A stretch of 64,000 bases of DNA. Origin: Fistularia commersonii (taxonomy: Eukaryota; Chordata; Actinopteri; Syngnathiformes; Fistulariidae). Where the stretch lies: contig JBBMNZ010000015.1 in NCBI GenBank assembly GCA_037954325.1, forward strand, positions 11,050,001 to 11,114,000, given 5' to 3'. Below the pieces are notes generated by a model that was not told the origin of the DNA, ran no database searches, and saw only the letters and a list, made by a program, of their open reading frames with translations. The translations under genes were made by a program, and so were the position numbers. Every line of letters begins with the position of its first letter. Position 1 is the first letter of the stretch. Positions 44,871 through 64,000 of this stretch are shown here, piece by piece.

Positions 44871-47373
44871 CCTCCACCTTCGACTCCTTCGACATGCCCC
44901 ACCACCATAATACGGCTGGAAACTGGTAATGGGGGAATAATTAGCAAAATAAAAACATCAAGCCACACCAGTCTTTTCACATTCCTTTTTCCAATGAGGT
45001 GCAGACAGGTGAGGCAGGAGGTCACTTTTCTCCTCACATTCCAACCTCTTCTCCATCCTCTCTGTTGCTCTGGACCGCCGACCCCAAGTACTGAAACACG
45101 TCCTCTGTCCTGTAGCCTCACCCTTCCAAGTCATGGCCTGTCTAAACAATATATTTTGATAATTCCCTTCCTTTTCCTAATTTTCCCACGCGCTCCAAAT
45201 AAGACGGGTTTTTGCATCTTGCTGCATCTCCAGTGACGACAACGACGATGATGTTGACAATGATGGTGTGACACAGAACGGGTTCCTTGTGTGTTTTCAT
45301 GGTACAGCTCACTCCGCCCTGCGTCATGAGTCAGGGCATGACCGTCGTCAGCTGATCCGGACCGCCTGGAACAGCTGACATCCTCCCACTTCCCGCTTAC
45401 AGCTGGTGACTTCCCGGCCCGGGATTCACGGTTTGACCTCGACGATCCGTCAGGTTGGGGATTCTCTCGAGTTTCACGATCAGGTCCCTGAACGCCATGC
45501 AGAGAATTCCACACCGGAATCCACCCTGAAGTCACATGAAATAACAGATTAGCCGCTTTGTTTTTATTATTTAGCAGCCACATACCAGCCAGGCTACTGG
45601 CCGGGGTTTGCACTACCTGACTTAAACAGAAACCTCTGCTGGTGTCTTTTTTTTCTACACATACAGGACATATTAGGATCGGAAATGGGTACAAAACATC
45701 ACAGAAACAGAGACAGGGTGCAATATATACAGCCTACTGCAAAATTTTGCAGATAGGGAAAAACAGAGGGACCTTGCATCGGAGAGTCAGGTGGGAGATA
45801 TCCTGTCCTGTATTATTTAGACGTTTTATAGTATTAGTGAATGTTCTTATGTGCTGTATACTTTATTGTTCACGTTGGTATTGGGAAAATGTTTTCGTGC
45901 TTGCCTGCTGCAGCTATTGACAACAAGGCTGACTTTTGACTTTGCATGGTGTTTGCATTGCGATGGGATGTTGAATAAAAGCCCAAATTTAGCCTCACCC
46001 CCCCCCTCCCCTCCTTTCCCTCCCTTCCTCCCTCCCTCCCTGCCTTCCTCTCTGCGTGCTACGCATTTCGTGCAGCTGCCGGACGCAGCGCCTTTTCCAG
46101 AATCCGGTTCCGACGTGCAGACGACACCGACTGCCCGTGCAACACAAGCCCCGACCGCAGGGCTCTGCAACCCCCCCACCCTCACCCACCCACCCACCCA
46201 CCCTTCCTTCTCTCCTGCACACGACTGAATGGTCTCAGCTGACGGGCCGGTGCGGAGCGACGTCGCCGAACCGGGAGGAGGATCTTTCAGCCTAGGATGC
46301 CCTTCTCCGGGTGCCCCCGCGGACGGACGAGCGCCTGCGGGCAGAGCCGTGCCGGAAACTTCCAGCTCCACGTCTGACGCGGGGGCGTCATCGGGGGTGC
46401 AGGAGGGGGGGGAAGGGGTCCGAGGGAGCGGGCATCACGCAGGTGCAAAACCGTGCAGCTGGGGGTCGATGCCATTTTACCCCGCGTCGTCCTAGCGTCT
46501 GGAATTCCTGCATACCGGGCCTGTTGTGTAATTAGTTTTTTTTTTTTTGAAAGGCAAGGGGGGGGCTCCCCTCCTCTAAAAAAAAAAAAAAAAAAACAAG
46601 CTGGTGCAATGAGGAGCGACGTCCCCCATGACACCGCACGCAATCCGTGCTGAGGCTTTATGGGTCCTGCGTGCTCCGGTTGCCGGCTTCCACTCCTGCG
46701 CCGCCGCCGGGGCCCACAAGCGCCGCTGCTGCAGCCGCTACACCCAACCCCGGCTTCACATCTGGACCGCCCGGCCGCTGTCTCGTCATCCCGGACGGAA
46801 CCGCCTTGCACTCCCCTGCAACTTGCACGCTGAATGAGAACTGACAAGCGGAGGGTCGTCCGGGGAGGGTGGGGTGGCGGCGGTGGTGGTGGTGGCGGTG
46901 GTGGTGGGGGTGGGGGAGGAAAAAAAAAAAAACAAAATCGGCTGCAGCTCCGGATCGTGTCCATTTGACAGGGATTTTTTTTTAAACGCAGGACGTGTCG
47001 TGACTACCGTTACTCAAGGAAATAACCCATCATCAACATCATAATAATAATAATAATAAAAAAGGACGCTGGTCAAGCTTGTGGATTCGGCGCAGCCAAG
47101 TTGCGCGTTTTAAAGGCGACGTTTGGGTGACATTGCAATTGCAGTCTTCTCGTGCATTTGTTGAGAGCGGTTTTAAAGAGAGAGAGAGAGAGAGAGAGGA
47201 GAGAGGAAAAAAAAACAGGAGAAAAGGGCGAAGATCTCGGCGTGGAAGTGGAGGATCGTCCGCCGTACGCATCAACGCAGTGGGATTTGTACGTCTGGCC
47301 GGCGTCCCCCCCCACCCATCCCGCGGTGACGGTTATGGGTCGGAAGCGGTGTGTCGGTGCAGATTGTTCCAAG

Positions 47374-55547
<8,174 letters not shown>

Positions 55548-56333
55548 CAGCGAGCCGCATGACCAATCATTGGACCTCTCCGCGGACCTTTTCCCAGGAG
55601 AGCCCGCCCCCTCCTGGTCTAGTTATTTCTACTACTGTACAATTTTATGATGATAGTTTCCGTTGCCATGCTGGCCGTCTCCCCCTGACGTTGACATGGC
55701 AACGGGTGGCAACAGAGCATCATTTGATTATGACAAGAAAACCACCCTTTTTTATTCCCTTTTTTTTCTTCTCCTTTGCCTGTGGTTTAAGTTTTCGCAG
55801 CATATGTATACCTTATCTCTATAACCCCCCCCCCATTCGTATTTTTGAAAATTAAACTTTTTTTTATTTTATTAATCACGCGTCTTTTTCAGTAAAACCT
55901 AATCAGGTGTTTGATTCTGTGGATGGAAGGAAGTCTTACGGCGGATCAGTCGTTAGTATTCTTTCGGCTTTGCTACGATTTTAACATTTACCAAGAAACC
56001 CCAGCCCCCCTTTTTTTCCCTTCTTCCTTAAATTCTTTTTGCTTTTTTTTCCCTCTCTTGCTAACCAGACATGACATACAACCCATGTAGCAAAGCAACC
56101 GCAGTTCTCAAAGGCTGTGTCGTCTCTGATTCCTCTCAACACAAACAAACAAACAAAAAAAACAAACAAACAAAAGATTGACTGTTGAGGTTGTCAAGTC
56201 TTGTAAACTCTCGTAGTGTTGTAGTTGGGAAGCGTATTTTTTCGGGGATCCGTTAAAACCCTGTGAAGTTTAGCTCGTAGGATTGTGATGCTCTGTGACC
56301 AGCCGGTCGTGTTTATTGTTGGAGCTCACAGAG

Positions 56334-56334
<1 letters not shown>

Positions 56335-56411
<77 letters not shown>
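56335..56411. repeat. (TG)n microsatellite
   Basis: About 38 TG units, in the probable ammecr1 3'UTR. Confidence 0.97.
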
Positions 56412-56413
<2 letters not shown>

Positions 56414-59400
56414 ATAAAGACGCTGGAAGAAATCAGATTTGTTTTTGTTTTTTTGTTTTTGGAGCCCCCCCCCTCCCAAAAAAGGAGTATTTGCGGTGTT
56501 TTGTGGTTGAACTGGTTTAAACCTTGAAAGTGAGCGTTCTGCTCCAGCGCTCACATGCGGCCCCTCCTGTGTTCTAGTTGTTGGTTTTTTTTTTTTTTTT
56601 TTTTTTTAAACATTACCCACCCAAAACCCTAAAACTTTTTTTTTTTTTTGAATATTTGGTAACTGCGGAGGAAGCCATTGTGTCTTTGAGGTTAACCGTG
56701 TCTGCAGGTGTGATGTTTCTTTTTTTTTTTTTTTTTAATACAATTTTTTTTTAATATTAATTGTCTCTGAGTTGCAAGTGGCTACATGTGATAGTGTGTT
56801 TGGGGGAGCGGGGTGGGGGGGGTGGGGGAGGGTGGAGGGGGGTCCCTGAGACCTAATGGAAAAAAAATAATGCATGCTTTCATTTAAATGTAACCGTTGG
56901 TTTCCGAGTTTACTGGCAGGGAGTCACTCGACAGGGAAGAAAAACAAAAAAACGCTCTAACTACTTAAAGCCATATTCTCTTTTTAATTCCACACTTTGT
57001 GAGAGTGGTCTGCTTGTTGGTGGTGTGTGTTTGGTGACGGAGAGTAGGGGGCCGGGTCGCCGACCTCTGAATGCAAACCCTCACCAGCGTCGCTGGATTT
57101 CAGTCATTTAGTCGGACATTGCGTGTGTATGTGTGCGCGTGCACGTGTGTGTGTCGTCCACGTAACAGTAGTAACATCGTCTCGCCCTTTTCCCCAGATC
57201 GTAGTTAACCGTCGTTGCTTGTCCACCAAGTATGATGTATTTGAATAGTCCGATGAGACACCACTCGACGCACAAAAAAAAAAAAAAAAGGAAGCGACCC
57301 GTTCATCGTATGAAAACGGCACGTCGTTTTATCGCCGCACGTCATGCAGCACCAAGATCCCAGTCCCAATCCGAGTGTATTGAGCCTTGTTTGGTCAGCG
57401 GCTGCCCTGTACTTCGGGGCGACTCGCAGTTATTACAGAAAAAGAAAAAAAAAAGCCTGAGCGCTGTGAGCTCACAAGAAGCCATTTCCCACCAGAATAT
57501 CGTGTACGGTGAGTCACGTCCGCACACTCTAGGCTAGTCCTTCTGCCGAGGATCACCGTGCGGTCCAGTTCTTTTTGTATTCTTCTTTTCGGCTTTTTCG
57601 TTTTGGCTAACTGGAATTTTTTGAGAGGTTCCTTTTCGTTGTAACAGCCTTTACTAACTGACAGGTTGTTTTTGTTTGTTTTTTTTTTGTTTTTCTTTAT
57701 GCAAAAATTTCAAGGGCTTTTTGGCACTCCATCCACAGTAACCCCTTCTTCCCCGGCCTCCTCAAAATGACCCAGATTTAAGTTGTGTTGCCTTAAAATG
57801 AATGGTTTTAAAGAAGGATGGACCAGGAGGTGCGGCGCCGGAACGTTCCTCCGTGACACGGTGTGGGAAAATTCGTTTTCACTTCTTGACATGACAGGGG
57901 GCCCCTGTCCTGTCCCCCTGTCCCCATTCAGCTGCTGATCTTCGACATATGGCTACGCCTCTCCATCAACTCTTAATGGTTGCACGCTGTCCTTTACTAT
58001 CATCATCATCATCATTATTGTGAAACGCCGGGTTGAGTCGTACTCGTAGAAATGTACGGTTCGCCCGAAAAACGCTACTTGTGGGCGGCCGAGATGGGGA
58101 ATGCTCGCGGCGCCCTGCCTCTTCCTGGTCCATTCAGCACAGCACAACCTGAATTTCTCTGCTGCAAAACCAAATTGACCATGCTCTTTTACATATATGT
58201 CTTTGTATACACATGCAATGTATTTAGTTGCATGTATGTATGAGTATGAGACCTATGGTTTTATCCACGATATGCTTGATCTATGGCTTAGACGCTCTTA
58301 TGAACCATTAAGAGATTTAAAAGAGAACTATGGTGCTATCAGACCTCATATTGGGGTGGTCACAGTTTGTGACTGGTCATGCGGACTCATTGATCATATC
58401 ATACTTAAAGAGGCATGTATGATTTTCTCTTTAGTATATTGCTGTGAAATGAGCTGTGGCGGCGCATTTTGATTTTTTTTTTTTTTTTTTTACTTTTTTT
58501 TATTTTTATTTTTGTTTTTTGTTTTTTTAATCGGAAGGATGTCACCGACGCAAAAACCGTAGCCCCCTGTTCTCGTTCAGTCCGGCGTGGGTGACTTTTG
58601 GGATCAGTTCCCTATGGGAAAAACGGATGGATAATCTTTTCTCATATAACGGAGGAAAAAAAAAGTCCCAGCAGCAAGCACGTCATAAGGGGCTAAGGAA
58701 TGTACTGTTAATGGTCGTCCTCGTCACGAAACAGTGATCTATGGTGAGAAAATCCTAAATGTGTTACCTTTACTATCCTTGATATATGCAGATCTGTTCA
58801 ACAGGTGTTAATTTTTTTTTGTTCATTTTTTTTTTTTTCTGTTCTTTTTCTTTCTTTTCCTACCAGTGCAAGTCAACACCCATGCAGGTTTGAAAGGACA
58901 AGAAGTCACACGTTAACCTCCCTCCATCCCCCCTCATTGTGGTTTGTCAAGGCGCGATGCGTGTCGGTAGACAGCAACGGCGACGGTTGTTGCCTCGCCC
59001 CGGAAGGCCAGATGTTGCTTTTTATTTTTACCCTCTTCTTCTCCTTCAGAGCACATCCTCCGTTAACCTCTAGCTGCTGAATTGTTTGACCTCCAGCGAG
59101 ACGGCACGTTGACCGGCAGTAAGGTCCCGCGTCTCCCAGACGGGGATGCAGACTGAACGTTTTGCGCAGGACGCGCGGAGCGTTGCTCTGCATCTGAACA
59201 CGAACTGTTTTCCAAGCATTGATACCTCACGGGGAAACTATGGAACGACGTCAGTAGTTTGTTGTAGCAGATTGCGATTTTGGTTCCATACCAGGGTTAA
59301 GAGTTCCGCCTCAGCATTCCGTGCGCGGTCATTCTCATACATTTCGTGGAATGCTCGAGCTTGCGCTACCTTCGTATGTTCGACCGAACCAAAGATGCCA

Positions 59401-60670
59401 GCGGCCATGCCCGAATGCTGCTTTTTCAGGCCTGGCTTCCTGTCCTTCCAAAAAAGAAGAAAAAAAAACAGCCCTGCAATTGACAAAATGTTCTTTACTT
59501 TTTTTTTTTTTTGTTTGTTTGTTTTTTTTTTTGTGCAATTTCTCAACTGTCTTGACTTAATGAGCAACCACATTTTTTTTTCCAATGAATTTTCATTGTA
59601 TTTGTCTCTGGAGCCGTTCGTGGCATCAAGGACGGTTTAAATGGTTGCAAGTTGTTGTCACTTATTTTGTTTATTATTATTATTATTATTATTATTGCTA
59701 TAATTTACAAAAATGAAAATCCCATGGTGTGCCTCCTAGCTTTATGGGTTTATAAATGTTTTTTCCCTAAAGACCAGCAGTTATACTTTGTATAAAAAGA
59801 TGGATTTTTCCTTATTTTTTATGCCATTAAAGATGAAAAAGCCTGTTTTCTTTACTCTGGACCCAGTAGCTGCACTGGTATACAATCGCACTGATAGAGG
59901 AGTAATTAAAAAAAGAAAAAAGATAAAAAGAGTAAATGAATCAATAATAATAATAATGATAATGACAAATAAGAACTACAATAAACTTGTGTTTGAAACT
60001 TTTATTATAAAAAAAAAAAAGCAAAACAAAAAAAAAAAAAGAAAATGACTTTTTGTACATCAAAATAAATTCTTTTCAAAAAGAATATTTTGGATCTAGT
60101 TTCAAAATTATTTTAGTGGGTTTTCTATGTTCTGACTTTTTCGAGACACTTGACTTGAAACACGTGTCACTGTACAAACTGAACTTTTCCGTTGCAGTGG
60201 CCTGACGGGCTGGGAGGGTTGCCTGGTGTAACTCCTCATACCAATCTTTTTATTTCTTTTATTTTTTGTTTTCATTTTTTTGGATCTTGTTTATTATTTT
60301 TTTCTGCTTTAGTAACTTGAAAATGTTGATGGAGAAAAAAAACAAAACATACGAACTGGGAACTTTCAAAAAAAGAAAATAAATCCATCCCCTGTAGAGA
60401 TAGAACCTTCCTCCTTTCCTATTGAATTGCTGTTAGTGTGACGAGACTTGAAATGGGCATTTATTATGATAGTATGACTCCAAAAGAAAAAATACACAAA
60501 AAAACAAAAACAAAGAAAATAATAAATAAAAAAAGAAATTAGTTACAAAAAAAGGGGAATCTGGGGGAGTTGAAAGAATATATATAGAGGGTTATCTTGA
60601 GTATGTAAGCAATGGCTGTGAAGATAATGTAGTTTTAAACATTGTTATTACCTTTTAAAATCACTTATAC

Positions 60671-60676
60671 AATAAA
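60671..60676 (+). terminator. Candidate distal polyadenylation signal of ammecr1
   Basis: AATAAA, followed within 60 bases by TGTGTCGCTTTATTTTTG, a U/GU-rich downstream element. Alternative signals are near 59980, 60065 and 60378. Confidence 0.45.
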
Positions 60677-61506
60677 AAAAATTCAAAATCGACTAAAGTG
60701 GAAAATGTGTCGCTTTATTTTTGTTTAACAACACACACACGTACACACACTCAATTGAGTGAAATTTATCCCAGCGGCACTCCCAGAGGACAGCAGGTGA
60801 GTCAGCACTGACCGTTAGCATCCCTTCACATACGTTGGAAATAACGTTAGCCTTAGCAGCGTTGACGTCCCCGGTATCAAGCGAGGTATATTTTTCAAAA
60901 CCTATGAGCCAAAATTAAATACCAATGCCCCTTTCAAAGAATTATCGGCGTCTATTTAATAATAATAATCGCGGCGCCGCTATAAGCTCCGCTCAGTTCA
61001 AACTTGACAGTTTACCCTGTTGTAAACTTCCTTTAGCTTCGGTTAGCGAGGATTAGCCGCGCTAGCTAGCGTCAGCATGGGTGTTCTCCGTGTACTAGCA
61101 TCAGCCAGGCCTCTTTCCGTCATTGCTGTCTTTCAGGGGGGAAACACCAAGTGTAACCGGTTCATTTTCAACTATTAAGCATTTTACAAGCTTTTACAAA
61201 CGTTACAAACAATTAACAGGTGCTTCTTTCATAGCATTGACTTTGATGCTCAACGCGTCCCCAATTGCGTCACGGATTCATTTGGACAGGAAGAAAAGTC
61301 TGACCTCTGCCTGTGTTAATCGGTATGACCATACAATTACATCTCTATAAAACATATACTTTAACACTCTATTCACGACTTATCCCTTTGTTTTTTCAAC
61401 AAATTTCCTGAATGTTTTTTTTATTCCTCCCTTCACATTTGTAGTTCGGGACCCTGTTGTTCCTGGCTACGGTCTACCTTCGGCAGCCATGTAAAGAACT
61501 ACAATC

Positions 61507-61526
61507 ATGGCTTCCATCAGGCTGAG
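61507..61526 (+). other. Possible first coding exon of an unidentified gene
   Basis: ATG in a good context (aatcATGG) reads MASIRLR-, then a GT donor (GCTGAG|gtatga). Upstream is GC-richer DNA with an ACTACAA motif just before the ATG. No downstream exon was recognised before 64000, so this is speculative. Confidence 0.2.
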
Positions 61527-61802
61527 GTATGAGGAGTTTTTTTTTAAATAATAAAGCTGTAAAATAAGACCAGTTATCACCTTTCAATATCCCCTGCCAA
61601 GTTTTCTGCTTTTCTGCAATACATTGCTGCCATCTCTGTTCACATGATTTAGCAATGTCACTTCAAATTAAGTACATTAAATTTAGTACTTCAAATAAAA
61701 ATATAGATCGCCTGCATTTTTTATTATTGCCAAAGAAAAATGTATATCTGTGGAGGTTCTCAGTCATCAAGGTCATGGTGAATTCTTGTCATAATCTCTT
61801 TG

Positions 61803-62035
61803 TCTTGGCAACTGGACTTGAATTTCTGCACTTGAAGATGTTTCACTCCTCATCCAAGAGGCTTCTTCAGTTCTAATGACCTATGGTGAGTTTCCAAATA
61901 TAACTGCCAGGTTTTTCGAGATTATGTTGGCTTATTATGTACGTGGAAGAGTTGATATGCAGAAACTAGGTGTACCTCCCCCTTACACCTAGTTTCTGCA
62001 CATCAACAAATTCAAGTCCAGTTGCCAAAAGAATA
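61803..62035. repeat. Nested inverted repeats in a fish repeat fragment
   Basis: The outer pair is tggcaactggacttgaattt (about 61806) and its reverse complement (about 62011-62030). The inner pair is a 24-base arm (61951-61974) with its partner at 61985-62008, one mismatch and a 10-base C-rich spacer. The phrase ctcatccaagaggcttcttc inside also occurs, inverted, near 24728, marking a shared repeat family. Confidence 0.75.
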
Positions 62036-62039
62036 TTTT

Positions 62040-64000
62040 GACAAAAAAAATGTATATCACTTTGTGTTTATCGCTTAATTCAATAATGTCAAAGCATGCA
62101 TGAGTGCCCGAGAACGAAATTAGTGCCATCTGACTCCAGTAATTCACACATTGGATGCAGAAAATCATGTCGAGATATCTTTTACTAGAATAGGATGGGG
62201 ATCATGAGATACTTGGATACTTGGGGTGAAGTGCGTGGGGAGGGGATTTCCCTTTTTTTTTTTTTTTTTTAATGTCAACCCTGCTGCCGCACCTCCAGGC
62301 CTCACCATTTTTATGTCTTTTAATGTTATAAAAGACTCATGAAAGAAGTAAAAGGGTAAAAGCAATTCCAGGAACCCATGATAATGTCCTGGAGCCTTAA
62401 TACATCGGTTTATGTTATATCCCATTTTTTCCCCTTTGACTCTTCAGGCTGGGACATAAAAATCAAAACCTTCCATTTGTTTCCTTCTTTTTATTTCAAT
62501 AAAAAATTATATTTCTAATTTTCCAATCTACTTTTGCCTTCATTGGCAAATTCACTGCTGTGAAATTGGAAACTCATTTTCAAATTACTACTTATTTTCC
62601 CTACGGAAAACAGATGCCGCTGTGTCACTTATTTTATTTTCATTTTTTTATGGACAGAAATGACCCGAAAATTAGCCATTTAACGACTAGAATCAGCAAA
62701 AATAAACAGATGAATAAATAAATAAACGAAAAAGCATTCAAAATGAAAAATATTATTTTAATTGAGATCAGTCATCCTTTTTTTTGAGGTGTTAATGTGT
62801 TTGATGGCCGTCAAAGATATACATATGGTTTGATTTCCCATACTTGAGCAGATTCTGTGATATATTCGCAAATGTGTATATAAAAAGGCTTCCCGAGTAA
62901 TGTGCTCATATATCATGTCCGTGGCTTGTCAGCCATATTTGCGATACGATGCACTGGCAGCAACGCCTCCTTGCTCACACTTTATCGCCCCGAGGCAGCG
63001 ATCCAGCCACATTCATAGCTTTACAACCGCTACTATCATAGTAAAGGTATCGTTTACTGCGCCAGGAAAATAAAAAATAAAAAAGTGGTTACCTCAGATT
63101 TCCTATATTCTCTTCTGTGATAAAAAGCGATTGAAGAAGACGGCACTTGTGTTTCAGTCACCAGGCTGGCGAGCCGAACGAGAAGTTACACCGATAAGCA
63201 TCTACCGTCTCTATCGACAACCTTTACGTCTGTTCAATGCAGGGCTTCTAACGTCCGTAGCTTAGCTAGTGTGGAGATGCTAACCTTGATCAGTCCACAC
63301 TTAAACACATTACAGACAAACCAATTTCAGACGGGAATTAGTCGGCAAGCAGAGCGGACAGAGATGTCGTCACACAGTATTATACGAGGAAGGTTACTTT
63401 GTTAACATTTGCCGGTTGTATGCCATATTAGATTGTGCTACATTTGCTTTCTTTCGTTTGAGTTGTTTTTTGGAAACCTTTTGCCCTTCATTATGGCTCC
63501 CAAGCACAAGTTTTTTTTAATTTTTACATAGCAGAGTTTTTATGTCCCTGATAATGATTTTATGACTGTGCTCGCATTGGTGAGTGACATGGGTACTTAT
63601 GTACACTATTTGACTTCAGGCATACTGCAAAAGGCGCATTACAAATGTGCAGTAGGACAGAATTGGGTTGTATGTCCAGGACTCCCTGTATAGCTGCTTT
63701 CGCACTGTAGGCACTTTTTGCAGTTCCTAAAACCTTTCCAGGAACAAGACCATTTCTTGGTGCCTTTTTATTTTTCCATGGGAACTCATTGGTGATGGTT
63801 GGAACTCATCATCCAGACCCATTACCAGGTAGCGGCAAAGACGTCCAAGCTCCTCTGTCTGTGATGCCACAGAGGGGGTTACTAGGCCTTGCAGGGGAAC
63901 ATTCATAGTTTTGCTAAAATAAGCCTGGAGTTAGCTAGATTCTTCTCACAGCCAAGCAGTGCAAGGAGAAGCTTAAAACACTCCAACCCATCTTATAATC
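62040..64000. other. Intergenic stretch at the right edge
   Basis: No gene recognised. A short-element remnant is likely at about 63690-63830 (ctgctttcgcactgtaggca, tttccatgggaactcattgg). Confidence 0.5.

Larger units (their letters stand above)
55548..60690 (+). other. Probable ammecr1 3'UTR
   Basis: About 5.1 kb after the stop with no further gene. It is rich in poly(T)/poly(A) tracts, with a (TG)n at 56335-56411. AATAAA signals occur in the last kilobase, and the last of a cluster (60671-60676) is followed by a GT/T-rich stretch. Long 3'UTRs are known for vertebrate AMMECR1. Exact ends need transcript data. Confidence 0.5.

Noticed and set aside
45131..45694. 187-codon minus-strand frame
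   Set aside because: No recognisable domain, no exon-intron logic, unusual composition, and next to repeats. Treated as chance.
46287..46964. 225-codon minus-strand Pro/Phe-rich frame
   Set aside because: Composed of homopolymer and GGT tracts in the ammecr1 upstream region, with no domain or splice support.

Overview
This is vertebrate, almost certainly teleost fish, nuclear DNA. The genes have many short exons with GT-AG introns, long CA/TG microsatellites and long low-complexity tracts. Introns and intergenic DNA carry typical fish repeats: a Tc1 element of the common fish type, BED-finger hAT elements, Tigger/pogo fragments, RTE-like LINE pieces and ubiquitous fish SINE/LINE tails. There is nothing prokaryotic (no operons, no CRISPR) and I saw no tRNA or rRNA gene.

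Four protein-coding genes are recognisable. (1) At the left edge, minus strand, is the first coding exon of a TRAAK-type two-pore potassium channel (kcnk4-like, 15-203). The rest of the gene lies outside the window. (2) Adenylosuccinate synthetase (adss2-like), minus strand, 8582-15427, has 13 exons that splice in phase to a 475-residue protein. (3) The chromokinesin kif4, minus strand, 22941-38288, has 29 coding exons that splice in phase to 1262 residues. It includes the motor domain, long coiled coil, cysteine-rich iron-sulphur motif and conserved C-terminus. (4) ammecr1, plus strand, 47374-55547, has 6 exons giving 319 residues, followed by about 5 kb of probable 3'UTR.

Layout: 0.2-8.5 kb is mostly intergenic with a few exon-like segments that may be upstream kcnk4 exons or an unknown transcript. 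8.5-15.5 kb is adss2. 15.5-22.3 kb is gene-poor, with a GC-rich block and a degenerate minisatellite. 22.3-39.7 kb is kif4 with its promoter; several of its introns hold DNA transposons. 39.7-46.2 kb is repeat-rich intergenic DNA. 46.2-60.7 kb is ammecr1. 60.7-64 kb is mostly unexplained, with one possible first exon.

The four genes do not form a pathway: they cover background K+ conductance, purine (AMP) synthesis, mitotic chromosome and spindle organisation, and a conserved nuclear protein of uncertain function. I found no previously undescribed system. The best signals are two GC-AG introns in kif4, a cell-cycle-type kif4 promoter, a nested TA-flanked insertion that can be read by comparing two hAT copies, a palindromic Tigger-derived element, two unusual degenerate minisatellites and two strong hairpins.
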